This document shows, piece after piece, positions 8,969-17,407 of a DNA stretch of 64,000 bases (within the stretch, counting starts at the first letter, position 1; each line of letters opens with the position of its first letter). The notes under the pieces are model-generated. The model saw nothing but the letters and a program-made list of their open reading frames with translations, did not search any database and was not told where the DNA came from. The stretch is taken from the NCBI RefSeq assembly GCF_022662015.1, contig NZ_JAKMCM010000003.1, positions 372,001 through 436,000 of the forward strand, written 5' to 3'. The DNA comes from Aestuariivivens sediminicola. Its GTDB lineage: Bacteria; Bacteroidota; Bacteroidia; Flavobacteriales; Flavobacteriaceae. The position numbers and the translations under genes were made by a program.

Positions 8969-10240
8969 TTAATGATTCAAATAGTCCATCGTAATCTGGG
9001 TAAAGGCTTTAACACCGAGTAATAATCCGCTTTCATCAATGTAAAAGTCCGGCGTATGATGAGGAAAGGCCTGTGTACTTCCCTTCGCCATTCCACCTAA
9101 ATAAAAATAAAAACCGGGAACCAGTTCTTGAAAATAAGAAAAGTCCTCTCCAATAGTTTCTGCTTTAATTTGTTGCACATGGGCATCACCTGCTACTTTT
9201 TTTAATGAAGGCAACATAGCGGCGACCAACTGGTGATCGTTGTAGGTAATTGCCGTTTCGTTGGAAAATGAAATACTCGCCGTACCTCCATAGGCCTTGG
9301 CAATGGTTTCCGTCATTTCGGTCATACGCCTTATGATATGCGACTTCATTTTGGGATCCAAAGTCCTCACCGTACCAATGAGTTCGGCTGATTCCGGAAT
9401 GATATTAAATCGAACACCACTGGTTATTTTACCTACTGAAATGACGGCAGCTTCGTTAATTAATTCGCTTTCACGACTCACTATGGTTTGAAGCCCGTCT
9501 ATGATCTTTGCAGAAATAAGGATGGGATCGATACCGTTCCAGGGTTCCGAACCGTGGGTCTGTTTGCCGTTTACCTCTATTACGAAGCGTTCTACAGCTG
9601 CCATGGCACCCCCCGGTTTATAATGGATTTCACCAACAGGAACACCCGAGCGTATGTGCAAACCGAAAATAGCGTCTACTTTTGGATTGTCCAGCACACC
9701 TTCTTTAATCATAAGCCTGGAACCGCCTTCTTCACCCGGTGGGGCCGTTTCTTCTGCAGGTTGAAAAATGAATTTTACCGTACCTTTAATCTTGTCCTTG
9801 TTTTTCGATAATACTTCAGCAACACCCATTAATATCGCCGTATGGGCATCGTGTCCACAAGCGTGCATAACACCGGTTTCCGTACCTAAAAATGTTGCTG
9901 TAACTGTCGATTTAAATGGGAGATCGTTGCGCTCCGATACAGGCAGGGCATCCATATCGGCACGGAGGGCAATGACTTTACCGGGCATGTCTCCATGCAA
10001 CAGACCAACCACCCCGGTGTGGGCGACACCCGTCTGTACATCGAGGCCTAAAGCCCTGAGATGTGCTGCGACTTTCGCTGCTGTTTTGAACTCTCTGTTG
10101 GATAACTCCGGATTTTCATGAAAATGACGACGCCATTCGATAACCTTTGGTTCTATGTCCTTGTATGCTTCCTCTGTGAGGGTTTGTCCATAAATACTAA
10201 TCGTTCCAATAAGAATAAAAAAGGGCAAAATGTGTTTCAT
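8969..10240 (-). CDS. M20 family amidohydrolase (M20D type), exported
   Basis: A 423-residue metallo-amidohydrolase with a signal peptide ending near IYGQ (residue 19). Catalytic core: RADMDALP at 93-100, CGHDAH at 128-133, PAEE at 161-164, GLHIRSG and the C-terminal PHHTPDF, which supply the dinuclear metal ligands. Cys128 in the CGHD motif is typical of the M20D branch (N-acyl amino acid, hippurate or IAA-amino acid hydrolases). It probably releases amino acids from N-acyl conjugates in the periplasm. It is the first gene of a leftward run with the glutamate-synthase-like gene 12 bases downstream. Substrate not determinable. Confidence 0.92.
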   Translation of the reverse strand: MKHILPFFILIGTISIYGQTLTEEAYKDIEPKVIEWRRHFHENPELSNREFKTAAKVAAHLRALGLDVQTGVAHTGVVGLLHGDMPGKVIALRADMDALPVSERNDLPFKSTVTATFLGTETGVMHACGHDAHTAILMGVAEVLSKNKDKIKGTVKFIFQPAEETAPPGEEGGSRLMIKEGVLDNPKVDAIFGLHIRSGVPVGEIHYKPGGAMAAVERFVIEVNGKQTHGSEPWNGIDPILISAKIIDGLQTIVSRESELINEAAVISVGKITSGVRFNIIPESAELIGTVRTLDPKMKSHIIRRMTEMTETIAKAYGGTASISFSNETAITYNDHQLVAAMLPSLKKVAGDAHVQQIKAETIGEDFSYFQELVPGFYFYLGGMAKGSTQAFPHHTPDFYIDESGLLLGVKAFTQITMDYLNH

Positions 10241-11002
10241 AATTCGTGATCTCTTACAATATATTTCGCTTAAAGATATTCAAAATTTATCGGTAGTCTC
10301 GAAAAGATTCTAAAGATTGACAGGACCTCCCATGATATGGGTAAATTTTTCTTCCTTTTGGAATGGATCTCTCCGATCTCGGGTAGAAGGACCGTATGAA
10401 GACCGGGACTGCAACCGCCGTTATATGTCGTACGGCAAGAAATGCGGTCAGGTATGAGCAACTGTATCAAAGAACCTTAAAGAGTTGTTCCAGCGTCAAC
10501 ATGTTTTGATGAGGTTGTAACTACCAATTTTCAGAAATATAAGCAGGCTATTCTAAAATTGTCCTGTGAATTTTCAAAATTCACAGGACAATTTTGAAAA
10601 TTCACAGGACAATTTCAACGATTCATGCTTACAAAATTTTAAAGTTTTAGGTACAAAACACATGGTTTATAACCGGACGTTTTATGGCTTATGGCTACGC
10701 GATGCTTATGTGATATCTCTGCGTGGTTACCCGGGCTTTTACAATTCGTTCATGTAACGCTTTGATTAAAAGTTTTACGCTTGTGAGGACCATAGCGTGG
10801 GAGGTAAAAAATATGAGGTCCTATATAGGGACTTTACATAGATTTGGATTATGATAAGTAACAGGCCAAGTTGCACAGGCATTCTAAATCGGTACATTTT
10901 TTTAAATACAGATCACCCTTCAAGATTGTTTATAATTATTCATAAATAGACTTATTTAAAAGCGGAACATTAGTTATTTTCACTTCTTAAAATGAAAACG
11001 AT
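10241..11002. other. 762-base gap without a convincing gene
   Basis: Lies between two divergent genes. It holds a strong inverted/direct repeat at 10555-10615 and two short segments with related GC-richer words (AACCGCCGTTATATG near 10412 and AACCGGACGTTTTATG near 10671). Open frames of 63-66 codons occur on both strands, but one is built from the repeat and neither has a recognisable fold, promoter or start context. The last 100 bases are AT-rich and should contain the uvrD promoter. It could be the remains of a lost gene or a mobile fragment. Confidence 0.6.
10555..10615. repeat. 20-bp perfect inverted repeat plus a third direct copy
   Basis: The arm AAAATTGTCCTGTGAATTTT (10555-10574) is followed after one base by its exact reverse complement (10576-10595). 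After one more base a second copy of the right arm follows (10597-10615, 19 bases), giving a 21-base period. DNA here could extrude a cruciform, or RNA could form a 15-20 bp hairpin. It lies between divergent genes, so a terminator role is not expected. Confidence 0.9.
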
Positions 11003-13357
11003 TTGAAGGAGTTTTTAGATCAGTTAAATGAAGCGCAGTTGGCACCCACCATGCAGATTGATGGGCCCATGATTGTAATTGCAGGTGCCGGCTCAGGAAA
11101 AACACGCGTATTAACGTTTCGAATAGCCTACTTGATGAGTAAGGGGATAGATCCTTTTAATATTTTGGCATTAACCTTTACGAACAAGGCAGCTCGTGAG
11201 ATGAAGGAACGCATTGCGGGTATAGTGGGTTCCAGTGAGGCAAAGAATCTATGGATGGGGACATTCCATTCTGTCTTTGCCAAGATATTACGAATTGAAG
11301 CCGATAAGTTAGGATACCCGAGTAATTTTACCATTTATGATACACAGGATTCCGATCGTTTAATTGCATCCATTATCAAAGAAATGCGACTTGACAAGGA
11401 TATTTACAAGTACAAGCAGATCCGTTCTCGCATTTCATCCTATAAAAACAGTTTGATTACCGTTCGTGCTTATTTTCAAAATCCCGAACTCATTGAGGCC
11501 GATACTATGGCACGACGGCCCAGGATGGGAGATATATATAAAGCCTATGTTGAGCGGTGTTTTAAGGCTGGTGCCATGGATTTCGATGATTTATTGTTAA
11601 AAACAAATGAATTGCTAACCCGTTTTCCTGAAGTCCTGGCGAAATATCAGAATCGGTTTAAATATATTCTGGTCGATGAGTACCAGGACACCAACCATTC
11701 GCAATATTTAATTGTGAGAGCATTATCCGATAAATTCCAGAACATTTGCGTTGTGGGCGACGATGCACAGAGCATCTATGCTTTCCGTGGTGCCAATATC
11801 AATAACATTCTCAATTTTCAAAAAGATTATGACGATGTCAGTGTTTACCGGCTTGAACAAAATTACCGATCTACCAAAAATATCGTTAACGCAGCCAATT
11901 CCATTATTGATAAGAACCAGACGAAGCTGGACAAGATTGTTTGGACGGCCAATGAAGAGGGTTCAAAAATAAAGGTAAACCGCTCATTAACTGATAGTGA
12001 CGAAGGACGCTATGTAGCCAGTACAATTTTCGAGAATAAGATGCAGCATCAGCTTAAGAATAGCGATTTTGCTGTTTTATACCGTACAAATGCGCAATCA
12101 CGCGCCATAGAGGATGCCTTGCGAAAACGTGATATAAAATATCGTATTTACGGCGGTCTTTCCTTTTACCAAAGAAAAGAAATAAAGGATGTCTTGTGTT
12201 ATCTGCGTCTTGTTTTGAATCCGGCAGACGAAGAAGCCCTGAAACGGGTCATTAATTTTCCGGCACGTGGTATCGGACAGACCACGATCGATAAACTGAT
12301 CGTTGCCGCGAATGGTTATGATAAGTCTATTTTTGAGATCATGGAGAACATCGACAGCCTGGATTTGAAAATTAACAGTGGTACAAAAACGAAATTACAG
12401 GATTTTGTGACGCTTATTAAAAGTTACCAGGTGATGAATCAGTCCGCCGACGTATTTGAGTTGGCCGAACATGTCACCAAAACCAGTGGGTTGATAAGGG
12501 AGTACAATAAGGACGGTACACCTGAAGGTGTTACCAGGATGGAAAATATTGAGGAACTCCTGAATGGAATGAAGGATTTTGTTGAGGGACAGAAGGAGTT
12601 GGTAGACTCTACGGGATCTCTGGCCGAATTTCTGGAAGATGTGGCCCTGGCCACGGATTTAGATAATGACAAGGACACAGGAGATAGTGTTGCTTTAATG
12701 ACCATTCATTTGGCGAAGGGTTTGGAATTCCCCTATGTTTATATCGTCGGTCTGGAGGAGGATTTATTCCCCAGCGCCATGAGCATGAACACTCGAAGTG
12801 AGTTGGAGGAGGAACGACGCCTATTTTATGTCGCATTAACACGAGCTGAAAAGCAGGCCTATTTAACCTATGCGCTGTCGAGATACCGTTGGGGAAAATT
12901 GATTGATTCGGAACCGAGTCGTTTTATAGAGGAGATTGATGAAACCTATCTGGACGTTGTAACACCCATTGAAGAGCGTCGATTTAATCCTATGTTGGAT
13001 GCCGATATTTTTGGAGATGTGCTTCCTGATAAAGGGCGAAGTTCAACAGCTCATACCTTCAGATATAAACCTGCGAAAAGCCGTAACATAAAAAGTGGGG
13101 ACTCTAAGAAGACATCCGGGGAATTTAAGCTGCGTACACCTAAACATTTAAAGCCGGTTTCCAAAGTAAGTGGACATTCAAATGTAGTCGCTACTGATCT
13201 GGCCATTGGGAATCGGGTAGAGCACCTGCGTTTTGGAACGGGCGAGGTGCTGAAAATTGAAGGGACGGGTCCCGATACGAAAGCCGAAATTAAGTTCAGT
13301 CATGGTGGCGTAAAAAAGTTGTTATTACGCTTTGCCAAACTCAAGGTCATTGGTTAA
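11003..13357 (+). CDS. uvrD: UvrD/PcrA-type superfamily 1 DNA helicase
   Basis: A 784-residue 3'-5' helicase for excision repair and clearing of recombination or transcription obstacles. Q motif LNEAQ at 8-12, Walker A AGAGSGKT at 27-34, DEYQDTN at 225-231, then the QNYRS, YRTNAQSR and VALMTIHLAKGLEF motifs, and a C-terminal Tudor-like tail (about 736-784) as in PcrA. The only usable start is TTG at 11003: an in-frame TAA lies at 10988, and the next ATG (11054) would remove the Q motif. The stop is interlocked with the convergent gene (TTAA at 13354-13357). Very sure of family; uvrD versus pcrA naming is arbitrary. Confidence 0.95.
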   Translation: MKEFLDQLNEAQLAPTMQIDGPMIVIAGAGSGKTRVLTFRIAYLMSKGIDPFNILALTFTNKAAREMKERIAGIVGSSEAKNLWMGTFHSVFAKILRIEADKLGYPSNFTIYDTQDSDRLIASIIKEMRLDKDIYKYKQIRSRISSYKNSLITVRAYFQNPELIEADTMARRPRMGDIYKAYVERCFKAGAMDFDDLLLKTNELLTRFPEVLAKYQNRFKYILVDEYQDTNHSQYLIVRALSDKFQNICVVGDDAQSIYAFRGANINNILNFQKDYDDVSVYRLEQNYRSTKNIVNAANSIIDKNQTKLDKIVWTANEEGSKIKVNRSLTDSDEGRYVASTIFENKMQHQLKNSDFAVLYRTNAQSRAIEDALRKRDIKYRIYGGLSFYQRKEIKDVLCYLRLVLNPADEEALKRVINFPARGIGQTTIDKLIVAANGYDKSIFEIMENIDSLDLKINSGTKTKLQDFVTLIKSYQVMNQSADVFELAEHVTKTSGLIREYNKDGTPEGVTRMENIEELLNGMKDFVEGQKELVDSTGSLAEFLEDVALATDLDNDKDTGDSVALMTIHLAKGLEFPYVYIVGLEEDLFPSAMSMNTRSELEEERRLFYVALTRAEKQAYLTYALSRYRWGKLIDSEPSRFIEEIDETYLDVVTPIEERRFNPMLDADIFGDVLPDKGRSSTAHTFRYKPAKSRNIKSGDSKKTSGEFKLRTPKHLKPVSKVSGHSNVVATDLAIGNRVEHLRFGTGEVLKIEGTGPDTKAEIKFSHGGVKKLLLRFAKLKVIG

Positions 13358-14322
13358 CGTACCATATAGACTGAATTGATATGCCCGTCACCATCATATT
13401 CCTTCACCGGATTTTCCGGATCGACCAGCCATTCACCGTCAACTATAAATTTATAATGGTGTTTCCCTCCGGAAAGTCGTATGGTGTAGCGCCAGCCTTC
13501 CTCGGTTTTTTCCATTTTGAGTTCGTCTTCAGACCAATTATTAAATGACCCGGCCAATATGACCCGGCTCGCGTTATCGTGGTTGGGCAGAAAAAAGGTG
13601 ATCGCTTTTTTGATATCAATTACAGAATTGTACTCATCAAATTCATTTTTAACCTTGTTGTCGTTATGTGGATCCTCCATCCAGTGTCCATCAACAATGA
13701 ATCTGTAGGTATAGACTCCCGGTTTCATGTTTAAGGTGAGTTCCCAGCCATCTGCCACCTTATTCATTTTAAATAAAGAGGGATGCCATTTATTAAAGCT
13801 CCCCGCCACAATTACCGCTTCGGCGCTCGTATGGCCTTTTAGCTTAAAATCCGCATTACCGTTGATGTCCGGGTAGGCCATGTACATTTTCAAGTTATAA
13901 ATACCTCCGAGTGGTAATCCGTATTTCGTAGCCTTGGCAATGTTAGGGTCATGCCGCGACGGTTCAGCCCAATAGGCATTATTGATAACGTATTTGAATT
14001 CCCAGGAAAAAGCATCCGAAAAGGCGCTTATGTTTTTCCGCAGTTCATAGATAGTGTCATTAATCTTGGTCATGCGCCATGCCTTCATGGACCAATCATT
14101 GAACTCGCCCGACACCACTACATTCTCAATATCTAAATCGTTAAAATCCATTTTCAGTCTGGAAGCGTCCTTGGTCACTTTATCATAGTCCCGACGGTCG
14201 AAAGTGAACACCACCTCATCACCTTCAAGGCGGTAACCTTTGAACGGGCTGTCCTGTGAAAGCACCATTAGGGGTACGGTCAAAAGGATGAATATTAGGG
14301 TATGTAATCTCAAGCTATTCAA
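13354..14322 (-). CDS. Exported protein of three tandem glycogen-binding-type E-set domains
   Basis: A 322-residue protein with a signal peptide (cleavage near MVLSQ, residue 23). Three repeats of the AMPK/CBM48 E-set fold are visible: VVVSGEFNDW (68-77), VIVAGSFNKW (170-179) and VILAGSFNNW (254-263), the last two ending in YRFIVDGHWMEDP and YKFIVDGEWLVDP. There is no catalytic domain, so it probably binds an alpha-glucan or another protein outside the cytoplasm. The start is TTG at 14322, inside a TTGA overlap with the stop of the protease-like gene, so the pair is translationally coupled. No glycogen or starch gene is in the window. Domain call sure, ligand inferred. Confidence 0.85.
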   Translation of the reverse strand: MNSLRLHTLIFILLTVPLMVLSQDSPFKGYRLEGDEVVFTFDRRDYDKVTKDASRLKMDFNDLDIENVVVSGEFNDWSMKAWRMTKINDTIYELRKNISAFSDAFSWEFKYVINNAYWAEPSRHDPNIAKATKYGLPLGGIYNLKMYMAYPDINGNADFKLKGHTSAEAVIVAGSFNKWHPSLFKMNKVADGWELTLNMKPGVYTYRFIVDGHWMEDPHNDNKVKNEFDEYNSVIDIKKAITFFLPNHDNASRVILAGSFNNWSEDELKMEKTEEGWRYTIRLSGGKHHYKFIVDGEWLVDPENPVKEYDGDGHINSVYMVR

Positions 14323-15284
14323 AATCGTTTTACGGGATAATTTATAAAATATAATTTTTCTTTTTTATAGTTTATGATGGTTCTTTTCTGAATGAAGAAC
14401 TCATAACCAAGAACACCATCCAATGGCGTTCCAAATGCTGCATTCAATTGTTCCAAATTCGTCAATACCGTATCCATTGGTCCGAAATAAAGGGTATGGC
14501 TCAGTTTAACACGATGTAATTTTCCCGCCAGCACTTCAATTTCCTTTTGGCCGGCACCCAGAAGGTTCAGGCGTTTGGTCGGAATAAAATATTTCAGTGC
14601 CTTGCGGCTGATGTTTTTATTGATTTGGTTGAATTCTGCAGCGGTATCGAGGCCTAATTTTACACTCTGGTTATTTATACGCGCCTGAAGCACAATAGTA
14701 TGGTTTTTTAAGGTAAAATCAATGCTGTCGGTTATTTTTTCCAGATAGACCTTATCGGTGCGTTTTATGCCCAGGTGATCTGTTTTTGTAAGGGTGATCT
14801 GGTTGAGGTACAAATCGATAAAAACTTCATAATCCTTTAAAATAGTGTATCCGATGACACCCAATAACTTTATCTTTTTTGCCTCTTCGATATGTGATAA
14901 ATCGATGACATCCGAGGTGGTGTCTTCAAGTTTAAAATGGCTTAAAAAAAATGCCTTAATTTGCTTTTCGTAGGGATTGTCGATCGTATTTATGACTCCG
15001 GATGTTGCATTCTTCTTTTTTTGATGCTCATAAAGTTTTGGAAAGTGAACCCTATTGAGTATCATACGCTCTGAACCGGTATCGATTATAAAATTGCCCT
15101 TCTTGTCTAACAATTGCCCCTCAATGACCATAAGGTGATCTACCACTTTAAACGGAATTCTGGTGGTGTATTCGTTTATTATTTCTGCGTTGGTAAGTTG
15201 AATGGGGAAATGCGTATCATCTTTGGCAATGGCCAGATGAAAACTGAAAAATAGAAGGATTAGGATAAATAGGTACCTATTCAT
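14319..15284 (-). CDS. Retropepsin-like aspartic protease family protein, exported
   Basis: A 321-residue protein with a signal peptide (residues 1-20, ending AIA). It has two pepsin-like half-units: FIIDTGSERMIL with the catalytic DTG at 68-70 and LLGVIGY at 140-146, then LGLDTAAEFNQI with DTA at 213-215 and GVLGYEFF at 290-297. The second active-site triad is DTA, not DTG, but DTA occurs in active retroviral-type proteases. It may be a single-chain periplasmic protease. It is co-transcribed with the triple E-set gene through a four-base overlap. The substrate is unknown and activity is an inference. Confidence 0.82.
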   Translation of the reverse strand: MNRYLFILILLFFSFHLAIAKDDTHFPIQLTNAEIINEYTTRIPFKVVDHLMVIEGQLLDKKGNFIIDTGSERMILNRVHFPKLYEHQKKKNATSGVINTIDNPYEKQIKAFFLSHFKLEDTTSDVIDLSHIEEAKKIKLLGVIGYTILKDYEVFIDLYLNQITLTKTDHLGIKRTDKVYLEKITDSIDFTLKNHTIVLQARINNQSVKLGLDTAAEFNQINKNISRKALKYFIPTKRLNLLGAGQKEIEVLAGKLHRVKLSHTLYFGPMDTVLTNLEQLNAAFGTPLDGVLGYEFFIQKRTIINYKKEKLYFINYPVKRF

Positions 15285-15357
15285 ATCATTAAGACTGCAT
15301 TTAAACGTAATTGTTACAACTTATGGCGCGAGAAATCTTATTCATGCAAACCTTAAG

Positions 15358-15383
15358 TTGTTAAAAATTAGTGCGTAATTTTG
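15358..15383 (+). promoter_or_regulatory. Bacteroidota-type promoter of the tsaC gene
   Basis: TTG at 15358-15360 and an exact TAnnTTTG box (TAATTTTG) at 15376-15383. The 15-base spacing is shorter than the usual 17-23, so the -33 assignment is weak. The start codon is 14 bases downstream. Confidence 0.5.
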
Positions 15384-15396
15384 CAGGTATACTGAT

Positions 15397-16017
15397 ATGG
15401 CAAAATTTTTTAGAATATTTGAAGAGAACCCTAATCCGAGAGAAATAACCAAGGTGGTTAACATTCTTAAGGAGGGGGGATTGATTATTTATCCCACCGA
15501 TACGGTCTATGGTTTGGGTTGTGATATTACAAATGTAAAGGCTTTGGAACGGATCGCACGGATTAAGGGTATAAAATTAGAGAAAGCTAATTTTTCTTTT
15601 GTGTGTCACGATTTAAGTAATTTAAGTGATTATGTAAAGCAAATAGACACGGGAACATTTAAAATATTGAAACGGGCTTTACCGGGCCCTTATACCTTTG
15701 TGTTGCCAGGTTCCCGAACCCTGCCAAATCCATTCAAAAAGAAAAAGACGGTGGGGATCCGTATCCCTAAAAATGCCATTGCACTGGAAATTGTCAGACA
15801 ATTGGGGAATCCCATTGTTTCGACTTCCATTCGTGATGAAGATGAAGTCCTGGAATACACCACCGACCCCGAACTTATTCTTGAAAAATGGGGCGATAAG
15901 GTAGATTGCGTCATCGATGGGGGCTATGGGGACAATGAACCCTCCACAATTATAGATTTATCAGGTGATGAACCAATGGTCTTGCGAGAGGGTAAAGGGA
16001 GTTTAGAAATATTCTAG
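15397..16017 (+). CDS. tsaC: L-threonylcarbamoyladenylate synthase (Sua5/YciO/YrdC family)
   Basis: A 206-residue protein of the YrdC fold. It converts threonine, bicarbonate and ATP to threonylcarbamoyl-AMP, the first step of t6A formation at position 37 of ANN-decoding tRNAs. The signature YPTDTVYGLGCD near 30-41, KRALPGPYTFVLPG near 90-103 and VGIRIPKN near 118-125 are characteristic. It lacks the C-terminal Sua5 domain, matching the short TsaC form. ATG at 15397. YciO paralogues share the fold, so a YciO-like role cannot be fully excluded. No partner gene (tsaB, tsaD, tsaE) is nearby. Confidence 0.88.
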   Translation: MAKFFRIFEENPNPREITKVVNILKEGGLIIYPTDTVYGLGCDITNVKALERIARIKGIKLEKANFSFVCHDLSNLSDYVKQIDTGTFKILKRALPGPYTFVLPGSRTLPNPFKKKKTVGIRIPKNAIALEIVRQLGNPIVSTSIRDEDEVLEYTTDPELILEKWGDKVDCVIDGGYGDNEPSTIIDLSGDEPMVLREGKGSLEIF

Positions 16018-16093
16018 ATTTAAAACACCTTAGTACCACTGGCTCATCGTTCATCCTGTGTTCAGATGGCAGTTAATGTCATGTTGCCTGGAA

Positions 16094-17071
16094 TTAGTCC
16101 TCGTGATAGATGCCTGTACCAATAAAATAATCGGTCCCCGGAATTTTCATGGCGAATGCGGTTTTCGGTTCTATCTTGTCTTTTGAAGGGTTCCACCAGT
16201 AGTAGCTGTAATACCCGCCATCTGTGTTAGAGTTGACGACATCAATGATGTCCCGCAACACATAGTTGTCTTTTACATCTTTTAAATCCCATTGATTTTC
16301 ACCTTCCTGTTCTTTTTGTGTGCCATGGGCAATGCACAGACCTTCCGTATTATAAATAAAAAAATATCCGGACCTGTCATCGAAAAAGCGAATGCGGTCG
16401 ATAAAAGAACGGCAAAATGCAGTGGCATCGGTTTCGGAGCTGAGGTAAGCATTGATAACACTGCCTATGCCACCGGCCATAGTTCGGGTTAGATCCTTGA
16501 TCAACAGGCTCTTGGATTCCTTTTCCGTATAATAGGGTGCAGAATGGTGTCCATAATAGCCAGAACCGATAAACCAAGGCACATCTCTGATCCCGGAAAC
16601 AAAGCTCGTTTTGGCTTCAATAAGGCCTGTCGCCGGGTTTTCCAGATAATATTGTGAAAAACCAAAACCAGACGTATTGATAATTTCAAGGAGTTCCTGA
16701 ACGTGATATTTGCCATTGGCGTCCTGAGCATGTATTCTTGAAGTGCCTATCCAATCTTCTTTTATATGGGCGATAACATAGGCCTCATCAAGTGTCTCAA
16801 TGAAAAGATATCCGGAATTATCATCGAAAAAACGAGCCCCTTTTATAAAATGTCGGCTTATATCCTCTAGTGCAGACCCCGTGTTAAATGATGACTGATA
16901 GATAGCGTGCAGGCCGGTCGCAACATTGATGACATTGGTCTTTACGATAGCTTTATTCAATTCGGTTTGAGAAACAAGGGTATGTTGGTCGTCGTCAGAG
17001 CAATCACAGGATGCTAGTGCGATTAGTATAAAGGACAAGAATAGTTGGCGGAAATATGGGATGCGTTTCAT
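16094..17071 (-). CDS. Lipoprotein with two tandem Cache domains
   Basis: A 325-residue lipoprotein: hydrophobic N-terminus ending in LASC (Cys at about 22), followed by acidic residues. Two similar halves follow, each with the small-molecule sensor pattern of single Cache type 2 domains: RFFDDNSGYLFI (about 80-91) and RFFDDRSGYFFI (about 230-241), a glycine- and tyrosine-rich stretch (FGFSQYYLENP; GGYYSYYWWNP) and a closing WFIGSGYY or YFIGTGIY. Cache domains normally sense ligands ahead of a kinase or chemoreceptor, but no signalling domain follows here. It may be a free periplasmic ligand binder. The gene is isolated between convergent tsaC and the OmpA gene. Confidence 0.85.
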   Translation of the reverse strand: MKRIPYFRQLFLSFILIALASCDCSDDDQHTLVSQTELNKAIVKTNVINVATGLHAIYQSSFNTGSALEDISRHFIKGARFFDDNSGYLFIETLDEAYVIAHIKEDWIGTSRIHAQDANGKYHVQELLEIINTSGFGFSQYYLENPATGLIEAKTSFVSGIRDVPWFIGSGYYGHHSAPYYTEKESKSLLIKDLTRTMAGGIGSVINAYLSSETDATAFCRSFIDRIRFFDDRSGYFFIYNTEGLCIAHGTQKEQEGENQWDLKDVKDNYVLRDIIDVVNSNTDGGYYSYYWWNPSKDKIEPKTAFAMKIPGTDYFIGTGIYHED

Positions 17072-17407
17072 TTGTGTCGTTTTTATTTAAAAAATATGCT
17101 GCGAAGATAGCTGCACAAGAATTGTGAACCCTGCATAGGTATTGGGAATATGTTTGAATTCACAAATCAGAACTATTTTTTAATAAAAATCAGGTTTTAC
17201 AGTGGATTAACCGTGTTATAGGTTGCAAGGGGTAACGGTGGGTTATCAGATCTGTACGGTTTTGGTCGTGTCAGATTATTAATGATTTGCTTAGCAAGTT
17301 TCGTGGTATTTGTGCTGCGCCTTGGCCTGCAGTACAAAGGTGTATATAAAGGCAATAAAAAAACCCAACTTTATGAAGTTGGGTTTTAAACTGTATGATA
17401 CCTTTAA
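17072..17407. other. 336-base intergenic region
   Basis: Contains the upstream sequence of the Cache lipoprotein gene (right next to 17071) and, at its far end, the terminator of the OmpA gene (17360-17387). I see no ORF of useful length, no RNA gene and no other structured element. Confidence 0.6.
17360..17387 (-). terminator. Rho-independent terminator of the OmpA-type gene
   Basis: A perfect 12-bp stem (AAAACCCAACTT at 17360-17371, AAGTTGGGTTTT at 17376-17387) with a 4-base loop. On the minus strand it ends in a T-rich run. It lies 21 bases past the OmpA stop. Confidence 0.9.

Noticed and set aside
10566-10757. 63-codon open frame in the uvrD upstream gap
   Set aside because: Its first third (NFQNSQDNFENSQDNF) is a translation of the nucleotide repeat; the rest resembles no fold and lacks start context, so I treat the gap as non-coding.
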